Shown piece after piece: positions 12,930-24,000 of a stretch of DNA of 64,000 bases. Below the pieces are notes generated by a model. That model was not told the DNA's origin and ran no database searches. It saw only the letters and a program-made list of their open reading frames with translations. How positions within the stretch are numbered: the first letter of the stretch is position 1; each line of letters begins with the position of its first letter. The stretch comes from Branchiostoma lanceolatum (lineage: Eukaryota > Chordata > Leptocardii > Amphioxiformes > Branchiostomatidae): contig NC_089726.1 in the NCBI RefSeq assembly GCF_035083965.1, positions 10,049,501 to 10,113,500 of the forward strand, read 5' to 3'. A program made the translations under genes and the position numbers.

Positions 12930-15357
12930 CTAAGGGTTATACTCCTGTAAATTATAGGGCAACTCAGTTTTAGCCAGCGGCTTCCTGAAGTCATTATCGG
13001 AGAGATTTAACGATCTGAGAGCAGACAACCGTCTCAGTGACCCTGACGCTATTCTGCTTTCTGCCAGGTAGTTGTTACTTAGGTCCAGAGCCTTTAGAAA
13101 AGGTAGCCCCATGAACGTGTCCTCCTGAATAGTTTCAATGCCGTTATTGTTCAGATACAGAAACTCCAAACTTCTCGGTAGATTAGGGGGCACCTCTTCC
13201 AGATAATTGTGCGAAAGATCTAGGTGTTTTAATTCGCCAAGATGGCCAAATATCTGATGTGGGAAGTACCTGCTTGTCAATCTGTTATTGCCGAGGACGA
13301 GCCATTGCAGCTTGCCCATGTGAGACATGTCTGCCTTCATGTCTGTGATGTAGTTTTGTTGGAGGAAAAGGTACCGTAAGTTCCCTGGCAGCTCGCTCGG
13401 CACGGTGTTTAGGTAATTCCCAGATAAGTCCAAAGTGGTGAGATCGTCCAGGTTGTAGAAGACCTGCTGCGGAACTGCGAAGTTGCTGAGACTGTTGTTG
13501 GCCAGGTGGATCTCGGTGATCTTAGGCGTAATGTGGAAAACGTTGTTGGGAATCATGGAGATGAGATTATTGGAAAGTTTCAAGATTTCCAACTTTCGTG
13601 GGAGATATTCAGGTACACTCTCGATGTTGTTCCCGTCCAGGTCCAAGTGGGTTATTTCTTGAAGGTCATCGAATATCTTCGGAGGGATGCCGGGTAGAGT
13701 CACGTTGTTCCACGCAACAGACAACTTCATCAAGTTTTCTAAACTCTTTAACTTCGAGCGGTCTAGAGTTGGGATTTGATTTCTGTCGAGATTGAGATCT
13801 TCAAGTGTCTTTGGGAGACCATATGGCACGGATTTGAGTTTGTTGTTGGATAAATACAGCCGAGTCAGTTTGTGCAAACCAGCAAACGATCCCGAGTGGA
13901 TTCCGTGATCTGGAAGGCTGTTGTTGTTGAGAGACAACAGTTGTAGTTTGTGTAGGCCCTGGAAACACTTTGGAGGCAGGAAGTCTATCTTGTTATCATC
14001 CAATACAAGGTGTGTGAGGCTTTGTGGCATGTTTTTGGGTACGAATAGAAGTTGGTTGGCAGCGAGGCTGAGGAAACGGAGTGAGCGAAGTCCTTGGAAG
14101 GAGTTCGTTTCGATACCGCTGTCTCTGAGTAAATTATGCTCAATGTACAGTCGCCGTAGTTTGCCATGCCTATCAAATATGCCTGTCGGTATCATTGAAA
14201 TATGATTATGGTTAAGATACAAATAGAGCAATGTGGTTGGAAGGTGGGCTGGCACACTTGAGATCAGGTTGTTTGACAAATAAATGTATGTCAGATTTTG
14301 TATCCCTAGGAAAGATCCTTGATCGAGACCTTCGTTTTTCAGAGTATTGCCGTGTAGATCGAGCAACTGCAGATGTGGTAACCCCCAGAAGGTACAGGAG
14401 GGAACCGCCTGAATCCGGTTAGCTTCAAGAAAGAGATTTCTGGTGTCCCCAAATAGGTTCACCGGGATTTTCTCCATGTCTGTTCTAATACAGTCTATGA
14501 CTTGATGCGTGCACCTACAGCGCTTTGGACAGGCTGTTTTTGAGGCTGGGTACGCGTCTGGGCATGCGGGCACAGTCGGTCCTGACTGCTCTATGCCGGC
14601 ATCGGCGTTGTCGACCATGGCGGGGTATGTCGGGTACGGCTGAAACGCTATTGTCGGAGTAGTTGGGTTTTCGTCGCTTTCGTCTTTATCAAGCGTGCTG
14701 CAGAATGCTTCTGCAATGAAAGGCTCTTCTTGACCACGGGATTCGTAACATGAGATGCGGTCGGTGAACGGGATGGTGATGGTGCGACTGGCTAACAGGG
14801 CGGTGTACAACTCACAGAACTGCCGGTTACATCGGTATGGGTTACCGCGCAAGGACAGGGTTCCCAGGGAGGGGAGTCCCCTGGACAAGGCTCGGAATCG
14901 CTCCGGTGGTATGCTTATGATGTAATTATTGTCGAGGTGAAGCACTTTCAGACTATCGGGTAAAGTGTCTGGTGACGGAATTTGGGTCAGTTTGTTGTCT
15001 GTGAGGACCAAAAATTTTAAGCCAATGAGTTCAGAGAAAGGTGCTTCAGACAACCCGTTAAGGGTGATCTTATTGTTCTTTATGTCCAAGACCTCGACTC
15101 CTTGTAGATGGGCAACTGATTGTGCAGAAATTTCCTCTACGTAATTGTCCGCGAGGGAGAGGTGCCTTGTACCGGGTGGGATGTTGCCCGGGAACTCCCT
15201 CAGCCCGATGCCGCTACAGTCCACGAAGCCATCTGCGACATTGCATAGGCAACCAGTTGGACAACTAGGTGTTATCTCTTCATGTACATCTGTCGTCGTA
15301 AGTGTGACAGTTGTAGTTTCCGGGGGCTCGTCGTTGCAGTTGGTCGTCATTCCCCAC
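12930..15357 (-). CDS. LRR giant, exon 3: LRR modules 6 and 7
   Basis: A 2428-nt terminal exon. It completes the LRRCT5 Cys (GMTTNC), then has a Thr-rich spacer, LRRNT6 (CPTGCLC...C), about four LRRs, LRRCT6 (NPYRCNRQFC...C), a Pro/Thr-rich spacer with YPTYPAMVDN, LRRNT7 (CPKRCRC...C) and about 18 LRRs alternating 21- and 24-residue units with LYLNNN / LDLSNNYL cores, as in small leucine-rich proteoglycans. The chain ends in NLQEYNP with no C-terminal cap. Stop TAG is at 12932-12930; a minus-strand AATAAA follows at about 12913-12908. Confidence 0.82.
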
Positions 15358-18300
15358 CTAGGATGCAAAATACAACAGTGATCCGTTGATGAAGGTTATA
15401 CATCTATAGGTAATAAGATACAGGCAATTTATTTCTGAACGGTCAGACGTTATAGTGACAGCACCCATTGTCTTTCGGTAGGGACTGTCTGAAACGTCGA
15501 TGTCTAATCGTTTCCAAATTGTATCCAGTTGCTCGAGTAATCATTACCTTGCGTACACCAGTGATGAATATCACATATTTAGTTGTTTTCCTGATTATTC
15601 CCTATCCGTAGTAATACTTAATTCTTGGTTGATCATGGCCAAGTTAGGCTTCCATCAAAGTCACTTACCTGAGCAGTCTTGTCCTGCGGAACTCCTGGGG
15701 AGAGTCGCACACGATCCGGCCTCTGTATGGCACATGTACAGCCCCGCTTTGTATCCACTGTATCAGTCTGCACAGATCTCTGTCACAGGTCCACGGGTTC
15801 TCGTGAAGGGTCAGTGTCGGCAGCTTGGCGGGATTTTCGAAGATCCGTGACAGAATACGACTCGGGAGGGCCTTGATGCGATTCGCATGTAACTCCAGGT
15901 AGTAGAGTTTTGGTGGTAGCTTCTCAGGCACGGATGTAAGCTCATTGTCTGACAGAAAGAGGTATTCTAGTGAAGAAAGTCTCTCGAAGAATCCATCTTC
16001 AATGCCGGTGTTCGTCATGCCGTTGCCTTGTAGTTCCAGCACCTTGAGGTTGGGGAGATCTCTAAGGTCATCCTGCCCGATGTACAGGATGAGGTTCTGG
16101 GCAAGGTTGAGGTGTCTGGTTCTCACCGGCAGCTTGGAAGGAGGACTGGTCAGACCTGCGTTCGCACAGTTGACGTAACCTTCGGTTGTACATGTGCACA
16201 TCGAGGGACAGTCCTTCGTCCTGGGATTCGTAGTCACTGCTGTTGGCTCTGTCGTGGTGGCTAGAGTTGTGGTAACATTTGCCTCCACAGAGACCGGGGA
16301 CGGGAAACCTTCAGTCTCACAAAACTGCTGGATGTAAGGCCCCATCACCGCCAGGTTCTTCAGGTTCGGCGGTGTGCTGCACAGCATCTTTTCTGGGTAC
16401 GGCAGCCGTATGGCTCCCGCGTCGAACAACCTTCTCAACGTGCAGACGTTGGGATCACAATGCCATGGGTTGTCTTCCAATGCGATCCAGTTCAGCGACG
16501 GTACGTTCCGTAAAAGTTCTGAGAGAACATCTTCTCTTACTCCCGTTATCTGGTTCCCCTGTACGTCTAGATAGTATGTCGACGAAGGCACGTACATAGG
16601 GATACTGGTAAATCTGTTCTTACTCAGATACAGATACCTCAGCTTCGTAAGGGGGGCAAACGTCGTATCATCAATACTGTCGAAGGTTAGCAAATTGGTA
16701 GTCAAGTCTAGTACTTGCAAGTTTGGTAGCCCTTCAAACTCTGAGGGGTTGAGTTCAGAAATGTTGTTATGGTCCAAGAAAAGGCTGGCCGTGGTTTCTG
16801 CTAGAGGGGTTGGGATGGCGTTAAGGCCAGCGTGACTACAGTACACGGAGTTATCGTCCCTACAACTGCAGTTGGACGGGCACACAGTGTCGTTCACTAG
16901 AGGAGTGGTGGTCCGGATCTCAGGAACCTGTCAGGGTGAAAGCGATTATTCTTATTAGTTGTTTTAACATGTTCCCATGAATCAAAGAACATGTTTTCAT
17001 CAATCATACCACTTCATTAAAGTCTGTTACGTTTTATCGTCACACCACACAGTTTCGGTTTTGATTCCATTCTATTACATGCAAATCAATCATAGGTTAA
17101 CGAAATATAAAACTATCTAGATCATTTACGCTTCCGTATAGTTATTGATCTAAGCATGCAAAAACTGCTACATCTTACAAATTATTTCTTGTTTAGATCC
17201 CACTAACCTGGGTTGGCTTTGTGTCAGTGGTAGGACAAATCTTATTGATAGACACACTTCTCAACGGTCTCCACCTTTCTGAAGATGGGGACCCACACTG
17301 TATTTCGTCCTGGAAGGGAACTTCGACTGTGCCACGCACCAACCATTCGTATAATCCGCAGAACTTCAACCCCTTGCATTTCCACGGATTCGACTGAAGT
17401 GTGCAATACGACAGAGAGGTTAGATCTTCTAATGTCTCCCGTGGCAGTGTTGTCAGGTTACAGTTATCCATTTCCAAATGTTGCAGATTCTTCAGCGCGG
17501 CGAGAGAGGTCCTGTGTACTGACGACAGTTGAACGTTCCCGGAGAGCTTTAGAGTTTTAAGAGAAGGTATCTGGTTGAAGATCCTTTTCCCCAGTTTCTT
17601 CAACCTCATGTCTCGTATGTCAAGCTGTTCAACTGCTGGGAAATGATACAAGGACTTCTTGGAGATGTGTTTGACTGGGTTTCCCCTCATCGTCAGGTTT
17701 TTCAGCGAGCGGAGGGACTGGATCTCCTTGTTAGGCATGATGGTTAGCCTGTTGCTATCCAGATGAAGCGTGGTGAGGTTCTTCATACCCGTCAGCGATG
17801 CCCTCTCCAGCCTCCTCAGGCTCATACTCTTCATGTGTAGAGCCTGCAGGTTCTCGAAGTCCGCGAACGTTTCTGGTCCTATCCGTGAAATTTTGTTCCC
17901 TGATACATCCAGCACTTCAAGTGTCTCTCCGAGAGTCTGAGTCTCTTCAGGAAATACAGAGAATTGGTTGTTGGATAGGTTCAGATGTTTCAGTTGTCCC
18001 AGTCCGTAGAAGGATCCCGACACAAGGCTGTCATCGCGAAGGTCGTTGTTTTCAAGGTTCAACCGCTCCAAGTTGGGCAGGTTTACAAATGTGCCGGGTG
18101 GGATGGACCCAATCATGTTATTTCCCAAATCCAAACTCTTTGTCTGGTAAGGAAATGTTGTCAGAATTTCGCGCAACCCTCTGTTCTTGCAGTCGACAGA
18201 CTGTCCCTGACAGGCGCAGCTGATAGGACATTCGACCAGATTGATTGCAATGCTTCGAGACTCTTCGATATTCGCAGGACGACTACGACATGGGAGTCCC

Positions 18301-21056
18301 AGAGCTCCCTGTAAAGTCAGTAACGACCTTCCACGCAAAAAGTCTGGTTCAGCGCACGTCGCTCTCTCTATGTTCATGAAGTCTGTGTTGGGTAACTTCT
18401 CATTGATCCAGTCGACCATGGGGCAAATGGCGGCGCTGCAGATGAACGGGTTGTCCGCGAGAGCCACCCGGTAAATGCTCTTTGTGTCCCGGAATACGTC
18501 CGGATGGATGTCCCTGAGGGCACAGTTTGTCACGTCCAGGTAACGCAAATTTGTCAGACCTAGCAGTGACTTCTTCTTCAGTCGAACCAACCTGGAGCTA
18601 CCAGACAACAGAAGTGTTCTCAGGTTTGTAAGAGGACGAAACGCCGGCTGTCCGATATTTCTTATTGAGGTTCCCCCAAGATCAAGCAATTCCAAGCTTT
18701 GCAGATGAGGAAAAGAACCTTCTTTCACCATTCTGATCGGGTTTCCTCTCAGACTCAGATGTTTTAGATACGGTTTGTTCATGAGCTCCCGTGTTGGTAC
18801 AGTCGACATCTTGTTGTACTCAAGATGAAGTATTTGCAGATTCTCCAGACCTCGAAGACTGTTGAGTTCAAGGGAAGTAAGTCGCATATTGCCCATGAAT
18901 AACTGCTGTAGTCTCCTAAATCTCTCGAAGGCGAGGGACGGTATGTTTTGGAAGAAGTTACCGGCAATAGCTAGGTACTCAAGCTGGTCAGCAATAGGTG
19001 CTAATTCTTCTTTTGGAAAGCTCCTGAGCCGATTTGTCGAGAGATAGAGGGCGTCGAGCTTGGTGAGCATCTTGAATGAGCCAGCCTTTAGGCCGTCGTT
19101 CGTGATCAAATTGCTTGTGAGATCCAACAACCTTAGTTCTGACAGATAGCTCAACACCCCTGACGGTAGAGATGTTATTTTGTTGCGATATAGGTATAGG
19201 TAACGTGTGGACGCGGGGAGACTACGTGGAACAGCAGTAAGGTCACTGTCGCTACAGTTAACGTACCACCGTCTACATCTGCAGCCTTGGGGACATTCAT
19301 TATATATCCTCCGCTCGTCTGGCAGATCTGTTCCTTCCACTTCATAAGCTGTCGTGGGCTTGGCCTTGGTCTTTTTCCTCCGAGGAGTTCTGGCAGGATC
19401 AGTTGGTGCCTCTGTTTCTGATTCTACTTTTCTGTCTTCCGAATCTGGGGCTTTCAATTCTTGCCTTTCTGTCAGGTTGATCGATGGCTGTGGAAGTGGC
19501 TTTTCGGTATTATTGTCTACTATCTCCGTGGACTTGGAAGTTTCCAACTCTCCTCCATTTGGAGCATCAACGTTCGTTCTTGGTTCCGTTGTAGTCTTTG
19601 TGTGATCGATATCTTCCTCTGTAGGTTTCTCCTCTGGAGTGATGATAGACGGATCAGTTCGATCTACAACAGAATTTGTCGTTCCTTTTGCTTTATTTTC
19701 GTCTTCTACATTATGTTGCTCTTCTGGACTACTGATTGGAGCATCGGTAACTACCTCCTCCGTTTCCTCTTTTCCGTTATCTACCTCGCCGTTTTCCATT
19801 AAGGTATGCCCCGTCTCTTGCTCTTCATTTGTACCATCGTCATCATCTCTATCATCTACGGCTTCACCTTTCTCGGTTTCTACTTCAACTGGAGGTGGAT
19901 CAAACGTTTCTTCAATCAGTTCGCTTCCGTTGTCCGTTACCTCGGGTGCCTGTTCTTCCGGAGGTAGGATTTCTGGTTCGGGCAGGCAAACTCCTTCCGC
20001 GATGGTGACATTTACATGCATGCCTTCTAAACCACTAGGCTGGTTGCAGGTGATGTTGTCCCCGTTTATAAGCTCCACTTCTGTTTCTTGCAGCCACCAG
20101 ACTATGCCGCAGATGTCCTGGTCGCAGCGAAATGGGTTCTGATTGAGTGAAACAGATTGTAGCGACCACATCGCGTCCAGCGTGGTTGGTGGGAGAGAAA
20201 CTAGTCCGCAGTTGTGCAGAGTCAGATACTTAAGCCTTGTTAATGACAAAAAGGCACTTGGTCCTACCTGGCTCAACAATTTGTTCCCATCTAGGAGTAG
20301 AATTACCAGATACGGCATCGACTGGAAGACATCTTCGCCTAGCTCAGTTAACTTCATCTCGCCGACATCTAGATATTTCAGAACAGAAAGGCCATCTAGA
20401 GCTACCTTAGATATAGGGTTACCTCGCAGACTGAGCTTTTTTAGTTCAGCCAGCTGTTGAATAGCTTCTGTTGGAATGACTGACAGGTTATTGAAGTCCA
20501 AGTTCAATGTCTGCAGGAGCGCTGGCCCTATGAATGTATCAGGCGAGATGTAGCTCAGACCTGTTCTCGCTAGGAGAAGTTCCTGGAGATTTTTGAACTG
20601 GGACAACACTCCTGGCTCAATTCGTCTGATGAGGTTGCCTGAGAGGTCCAGGTTTTGGAGCTTAGGCTGCAGTCCACGCAACTTCCGATAGGGAAAGGAA
20701 GACAACCTGTTGTCGGAAAGAACGATGGTCTCAAGATTAACAAGATTGTCGAAGCTGCCCTCTTGGATGAACGGGTTGCTCAAGAAGTTGCTGCCAAGAT
20801 GGAGAACGGAAAGATTCGGTGCGTCTGCAAAAGCCTCTCTGTAAATGATGGTAATTCGATTGTTTTTGAGATAGAGATGTGTTGTTGTTGAGGGGATGTT
20901 CTGCGGGACGTTCCTGAGACCAGCGCTGTTGCAGATCATCATCGGTCCCAAGCACGTGCAGCCAGGTGAGCAGGACTGGGCAGAGGTCACCGCTAACATG
21001 AGGCACATGGAGGCCAGCATCAGCCATGACGTCATTATGCTGTTCCGTCCATCCAT
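12930..21056 (-). CDS. Giant secreted seven-module LRR protein (three exons)
   Basis: Three exons, 21056-17208, 16927-15669 and 15357-12930, join with canonical GT-AG sites and matching phases (0/0, then a split Arg codon) to 2511 codons plus stop. The start at 21056 is chosen because it opens a clear signal peptide (about residues 1-26, core WLMLASMCLMLAVTSA); an acceptor at about 21070 places an upstream 5' UTR exon. Seven LRRNT Cys clusters (CxxxCxC...C type) and six LRRCT caps define seven extracellular LRR modules. A Glu/Asp/Thr-rich linker of about 230 residues (358-585) separates modules 1 and 2. No membrane helix or GPI tail is seen, so the protein should be secreted, perhaps matrix-associated. 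LRR type resembles SLIT, chondroadherin and podocan proteins, but I recognise no named orthologue. The ligand is unknown. An alternative is that the exons are three neighbouring genes; only the first has a signal peptide, which argues against it. Confidence 0.85.
15669..16927 (-). CDS. LRR giant, exon 2: LRR modules 4 and 5
   Basis: A 1259-nt exon. The acceptor TGACAG precedes GTT CCT GAG (phase 0). Module 4: LRRNT CPSNCSC...C, about four LRRs, LRRCT NPWHCDPNVC...C. A Thr-rich spacer (TTTLATTTEPTAVTT) follows. Module 5: LRRNT CPSMCTC...C, about four LRRs, LRRCT NPWTCDRDLC. The donor is CTCAG|GTAAGTGA. The last cap is incomplete in this exon; its closing Cys comes from exon 3. Modules 4 and 5 are short (four-repeat) and unlike the long modules of exon 1, suggesting separate duplication histories. 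Confidence 0.82.
17208..21056 (-). CDS. LRR giant, exon 1: signal peptide and LRR modules 1-3
   Basis: One 3849-nt uninterrupted coding exon (1283 codons). Order: signal peptide; LRRNT1 (CSPGCTC...C, from residue 29), about ten LRRs and LRRCT1 (NPFRCDQDIC to about 357); acidic linker to about 585 ending in a basic RRKKTK patch; LRRNT2 (CPQGCRC...C, from 588), LRRs and LRRCT2 (NPFICSAAIC); LRRNT3 (CPISCAC...C), LRRs and LRRCT3 (NPWKCKGLKFC...C). The three modules match each other repeat for repeat, including the shared LSLRGNPI / LTMRGNPV repeat and the penultimate NC-containing LRR. N-glycosylation sequons are frequent (NLS, NVT, NIT, NCS, NLT). The acidic linker is rich in Thr/Pro/Glu and may be O-glycosylated (inference). 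Confidence 0.85.
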
Positions 21057-21069
21057 TGTTCTGATGATT

Positions 21070-24000
21070 CTGCAACAATATGGAATATTGACATGATACA
21101 AATATATAATCCCGTCTTTCATGGGCACAACTTAGATTATAGATTATATTGTTGTTTATGTCGAACGAGCAAAAAACTTCAACTTATAAATGAATGAATG
21201 AATAAACGCATAGCTGTGATCAGTTTCGTTGACCCCGTTGACTCACAGTCAGTTCAAATGTACCACCCCTTTAGGTCGTTGTCTCTGGACACTCCATTGA
21301 TTGATGCAAAGTCTTTAAAACTCACTGAATCAAACACGTGCTACATAGCAACTACATCAATATGAGACGCTTTGACACACCTGTCGTCCCTTCCTTCTTT
21401 CCGAGGCTACATTGTATTATGCCTGTCCCAACAGTACAGTATGGAGTCTATAAACCTCTTATCCCCTCTCTCCACTCTGGATTTAACTGTGTACATCCCT
21501 TACTGATAGCGAGATCTAGCTACGAATGTCATGTTAAACCGTGTAACCATGTACTTGACACTAGAATACTTTGCTCCACAGCTGTCCTTCTAGATCCACT
21601 GCCCGATGCACGGCTTTAGAGTCAAGCGATGTGACTCTCTACAGATGTGCCAAGGCTGTGGTATGATTACAAAGGGCAATGTCGAGCAGCCACAGGCGGA
21701 GTCCTTGCCAACAGTCTGTTTCCCTTCAGGCGCTAAGCACCGTGATTACCGGCAAGGTCAAAGCCCTTCTGGCGAGCGTTTATACAACATACTTGTGGTT
21801 CACCACCAGTCATATACATGTGAAAGCTTCAAATCAACATTGCCCGCCCTCTGGTGATCTTCTAGAACAATACAGCCTCGACTGATGATAGCTGTTCGCG
21901 GTCAATGTAAGAACTCTTCCAAAGAAAGACCATAGCGCCTGGTATTACCCTACAGGTCAATCGCCCAGGTGTCTTTTTGTTTAGATGATTACTGAGGATT
22001 GCGCTGCGATTGTTCCATTTCCAGTTCATAAACATCTGGGTTAGAGGACTGTTCAGTTGAACCACTTCCTGCTGTGTCCACATCGCGCACAGGAGGACGC
22101 CCTGCCCGTGAACCCGAACTGACAGAAAGATCGAGTGAAGCCTTGGACAGTTCGTGGCACCCTGGCCATGTTTCCCACCACATGTAACTTGTATGAGAGG
22201 CACGTATTTGTACTTGTCAGGTAATTATAACCCCCATTCAAGCCAGGGCTAAAGAGAAGGTCAAACGTGTTACTTTGAACCTGTGCTTTACTCGTGATGG
22301 GTTCAAGCTTCCAATGGCACTTTGTTGCTGCCTGTGAGACTTTGGTAACATTTTGTGGTCTTCGTCACGATGAACAGCCCACGCCCCAGCTAGCTAGCTA
22401 TACTTCATATGGATAATTACTTGTTCTAAATCTAACCTTGAATTTGTATCTTGTAGACCGTGGGTGTTATACATTGTCAAATGTATTTCTATTAAAATAT
22501 ATCGATGATTTGTCTTAAGTGCACGACACTTACCAAAACAACAATAACACGACGTCGACAAAGCATTCTTTACGTCGGAAGCCTAGCATGCTTTCGTTGT
22601 CTTCCACAAAGAACGTCTGGAAGCTTTTTACACGGATGATACAAATGACACGAGTACACCGGCATGACAGCTCCGGTGGCATGACGCCAGTTGGCCGACG
22701 GTGTCGCTGTAGGAGCTGTCTGCAAATCCCTTGGGAGTCGCTTATACTGGGAGACTGCATTAGGGAAATGTGCCATGATTGGTGGCAGTGCTAATCACAA
22801 CAAACAAAGCTGTCAAAGACCACACCACATTGACAGTGCCCTTGCAATTATAGTCTCTTCTTCTCTTGAGAGTATGTTTCTTGCCAAGTTGGCAAGCTCA
22901 GCAGCTTTTTTCGTAACCTTGTAGCCAATCGCCATCAAGCTTGCATCCATAGTGATTCCGCGGTGAAGAGAGGACTGTCGTCCACAAACTGACTGAAGAT
23001 ATCAATGTATTTGTCGTCCTTGTTTTCCTTCTACTTGTTTTTCAAAGGAAACAAAAAGTTGACCCCAAGGACCCTGCATGGCTGTAAATACGTGCCAGTG
23101 GCATAAATTCAAACCGTTTGACGTCTACAACGTGCTATTCGATACCGTAACGTTCCTGAAACCGCCTGGTGTCAAGGTCGCAAATCAAATTTTGTCACCT
23201 TTGTACTCTATGTTTGAGTCCATGAAAGCTCGGCAAAGTGCCCTGATTTACTTGGATTTAAACAAACAAAACACAAGTCCTGTTACTAGAAAAACTCTCC
23301 AATGCTTGATAATCATCAGCAACAACATGAAGCCGTTTAAACCGTGTAAATCAATATTCACTGGTTGTGATGACGACTTGATCGCACGTTGTGATGAGCA
23401 TTTAATGACGAAAAGTGCATATCTATTTCATTTTCAGGTAGAGACATGTATTATAAGGCATTATATTAACTATCAAAAGTAGCGTTATTAAGAATATATT
23501 TCAGACTCAAAATTACTTTGGCCTTGCGTGATGACTCTACTTGTTTTGTCGTAGGATCGAAGCTCGCTAGCGATTTATGAGATACTGTAAGCTAGTGCCA
23601 TCAGAACCATCAGTCGATCGACTTGCCAGCCTGCCAAGAGATCTGTCACCACCACCTGTAGCTTTGGCTAGAAGTTAGCCTAGAACCATAGCAATGTAAC
23701 CAATGGAAACGCTATGTATGTACAAACGCTCTAAGTTGATTTAGTCATAAGAAATCACTGCTCCTGATTGGCTGAGGAGCGACGGTTGAGTTCTAACTCT
23801 AAGGGGAGATACAACGAGATGGTGCGAAGTCCACCCCCAGCAGATGTCGCAGCGCATAGTCAGACGACAGCTGTGGAACAATATAACCTGATATCTGTCT
23901 GGGTCACCTCATACGTCATCAGAACCATAGATCACAACAACATGGGGACAAGACTGCACAGAAGCTACGGACATCCCTGTTGAGGGATCAAGAGAAATAC

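Noticed and set aside
12930..15368. Treating the 15368-12930 open frame as a separate gene starting at its own ATG
   Set aside because: The codons before GMTTN lie across a TAG acceptor, no signal peptide is present, and the phase matches exon 2 exactly.
23078..23482. 134-codon open frame in the LRR upstream flank
   Set aside because: No recognisable motif, no neighbouring exons with matching phase and no codon bias by eye.
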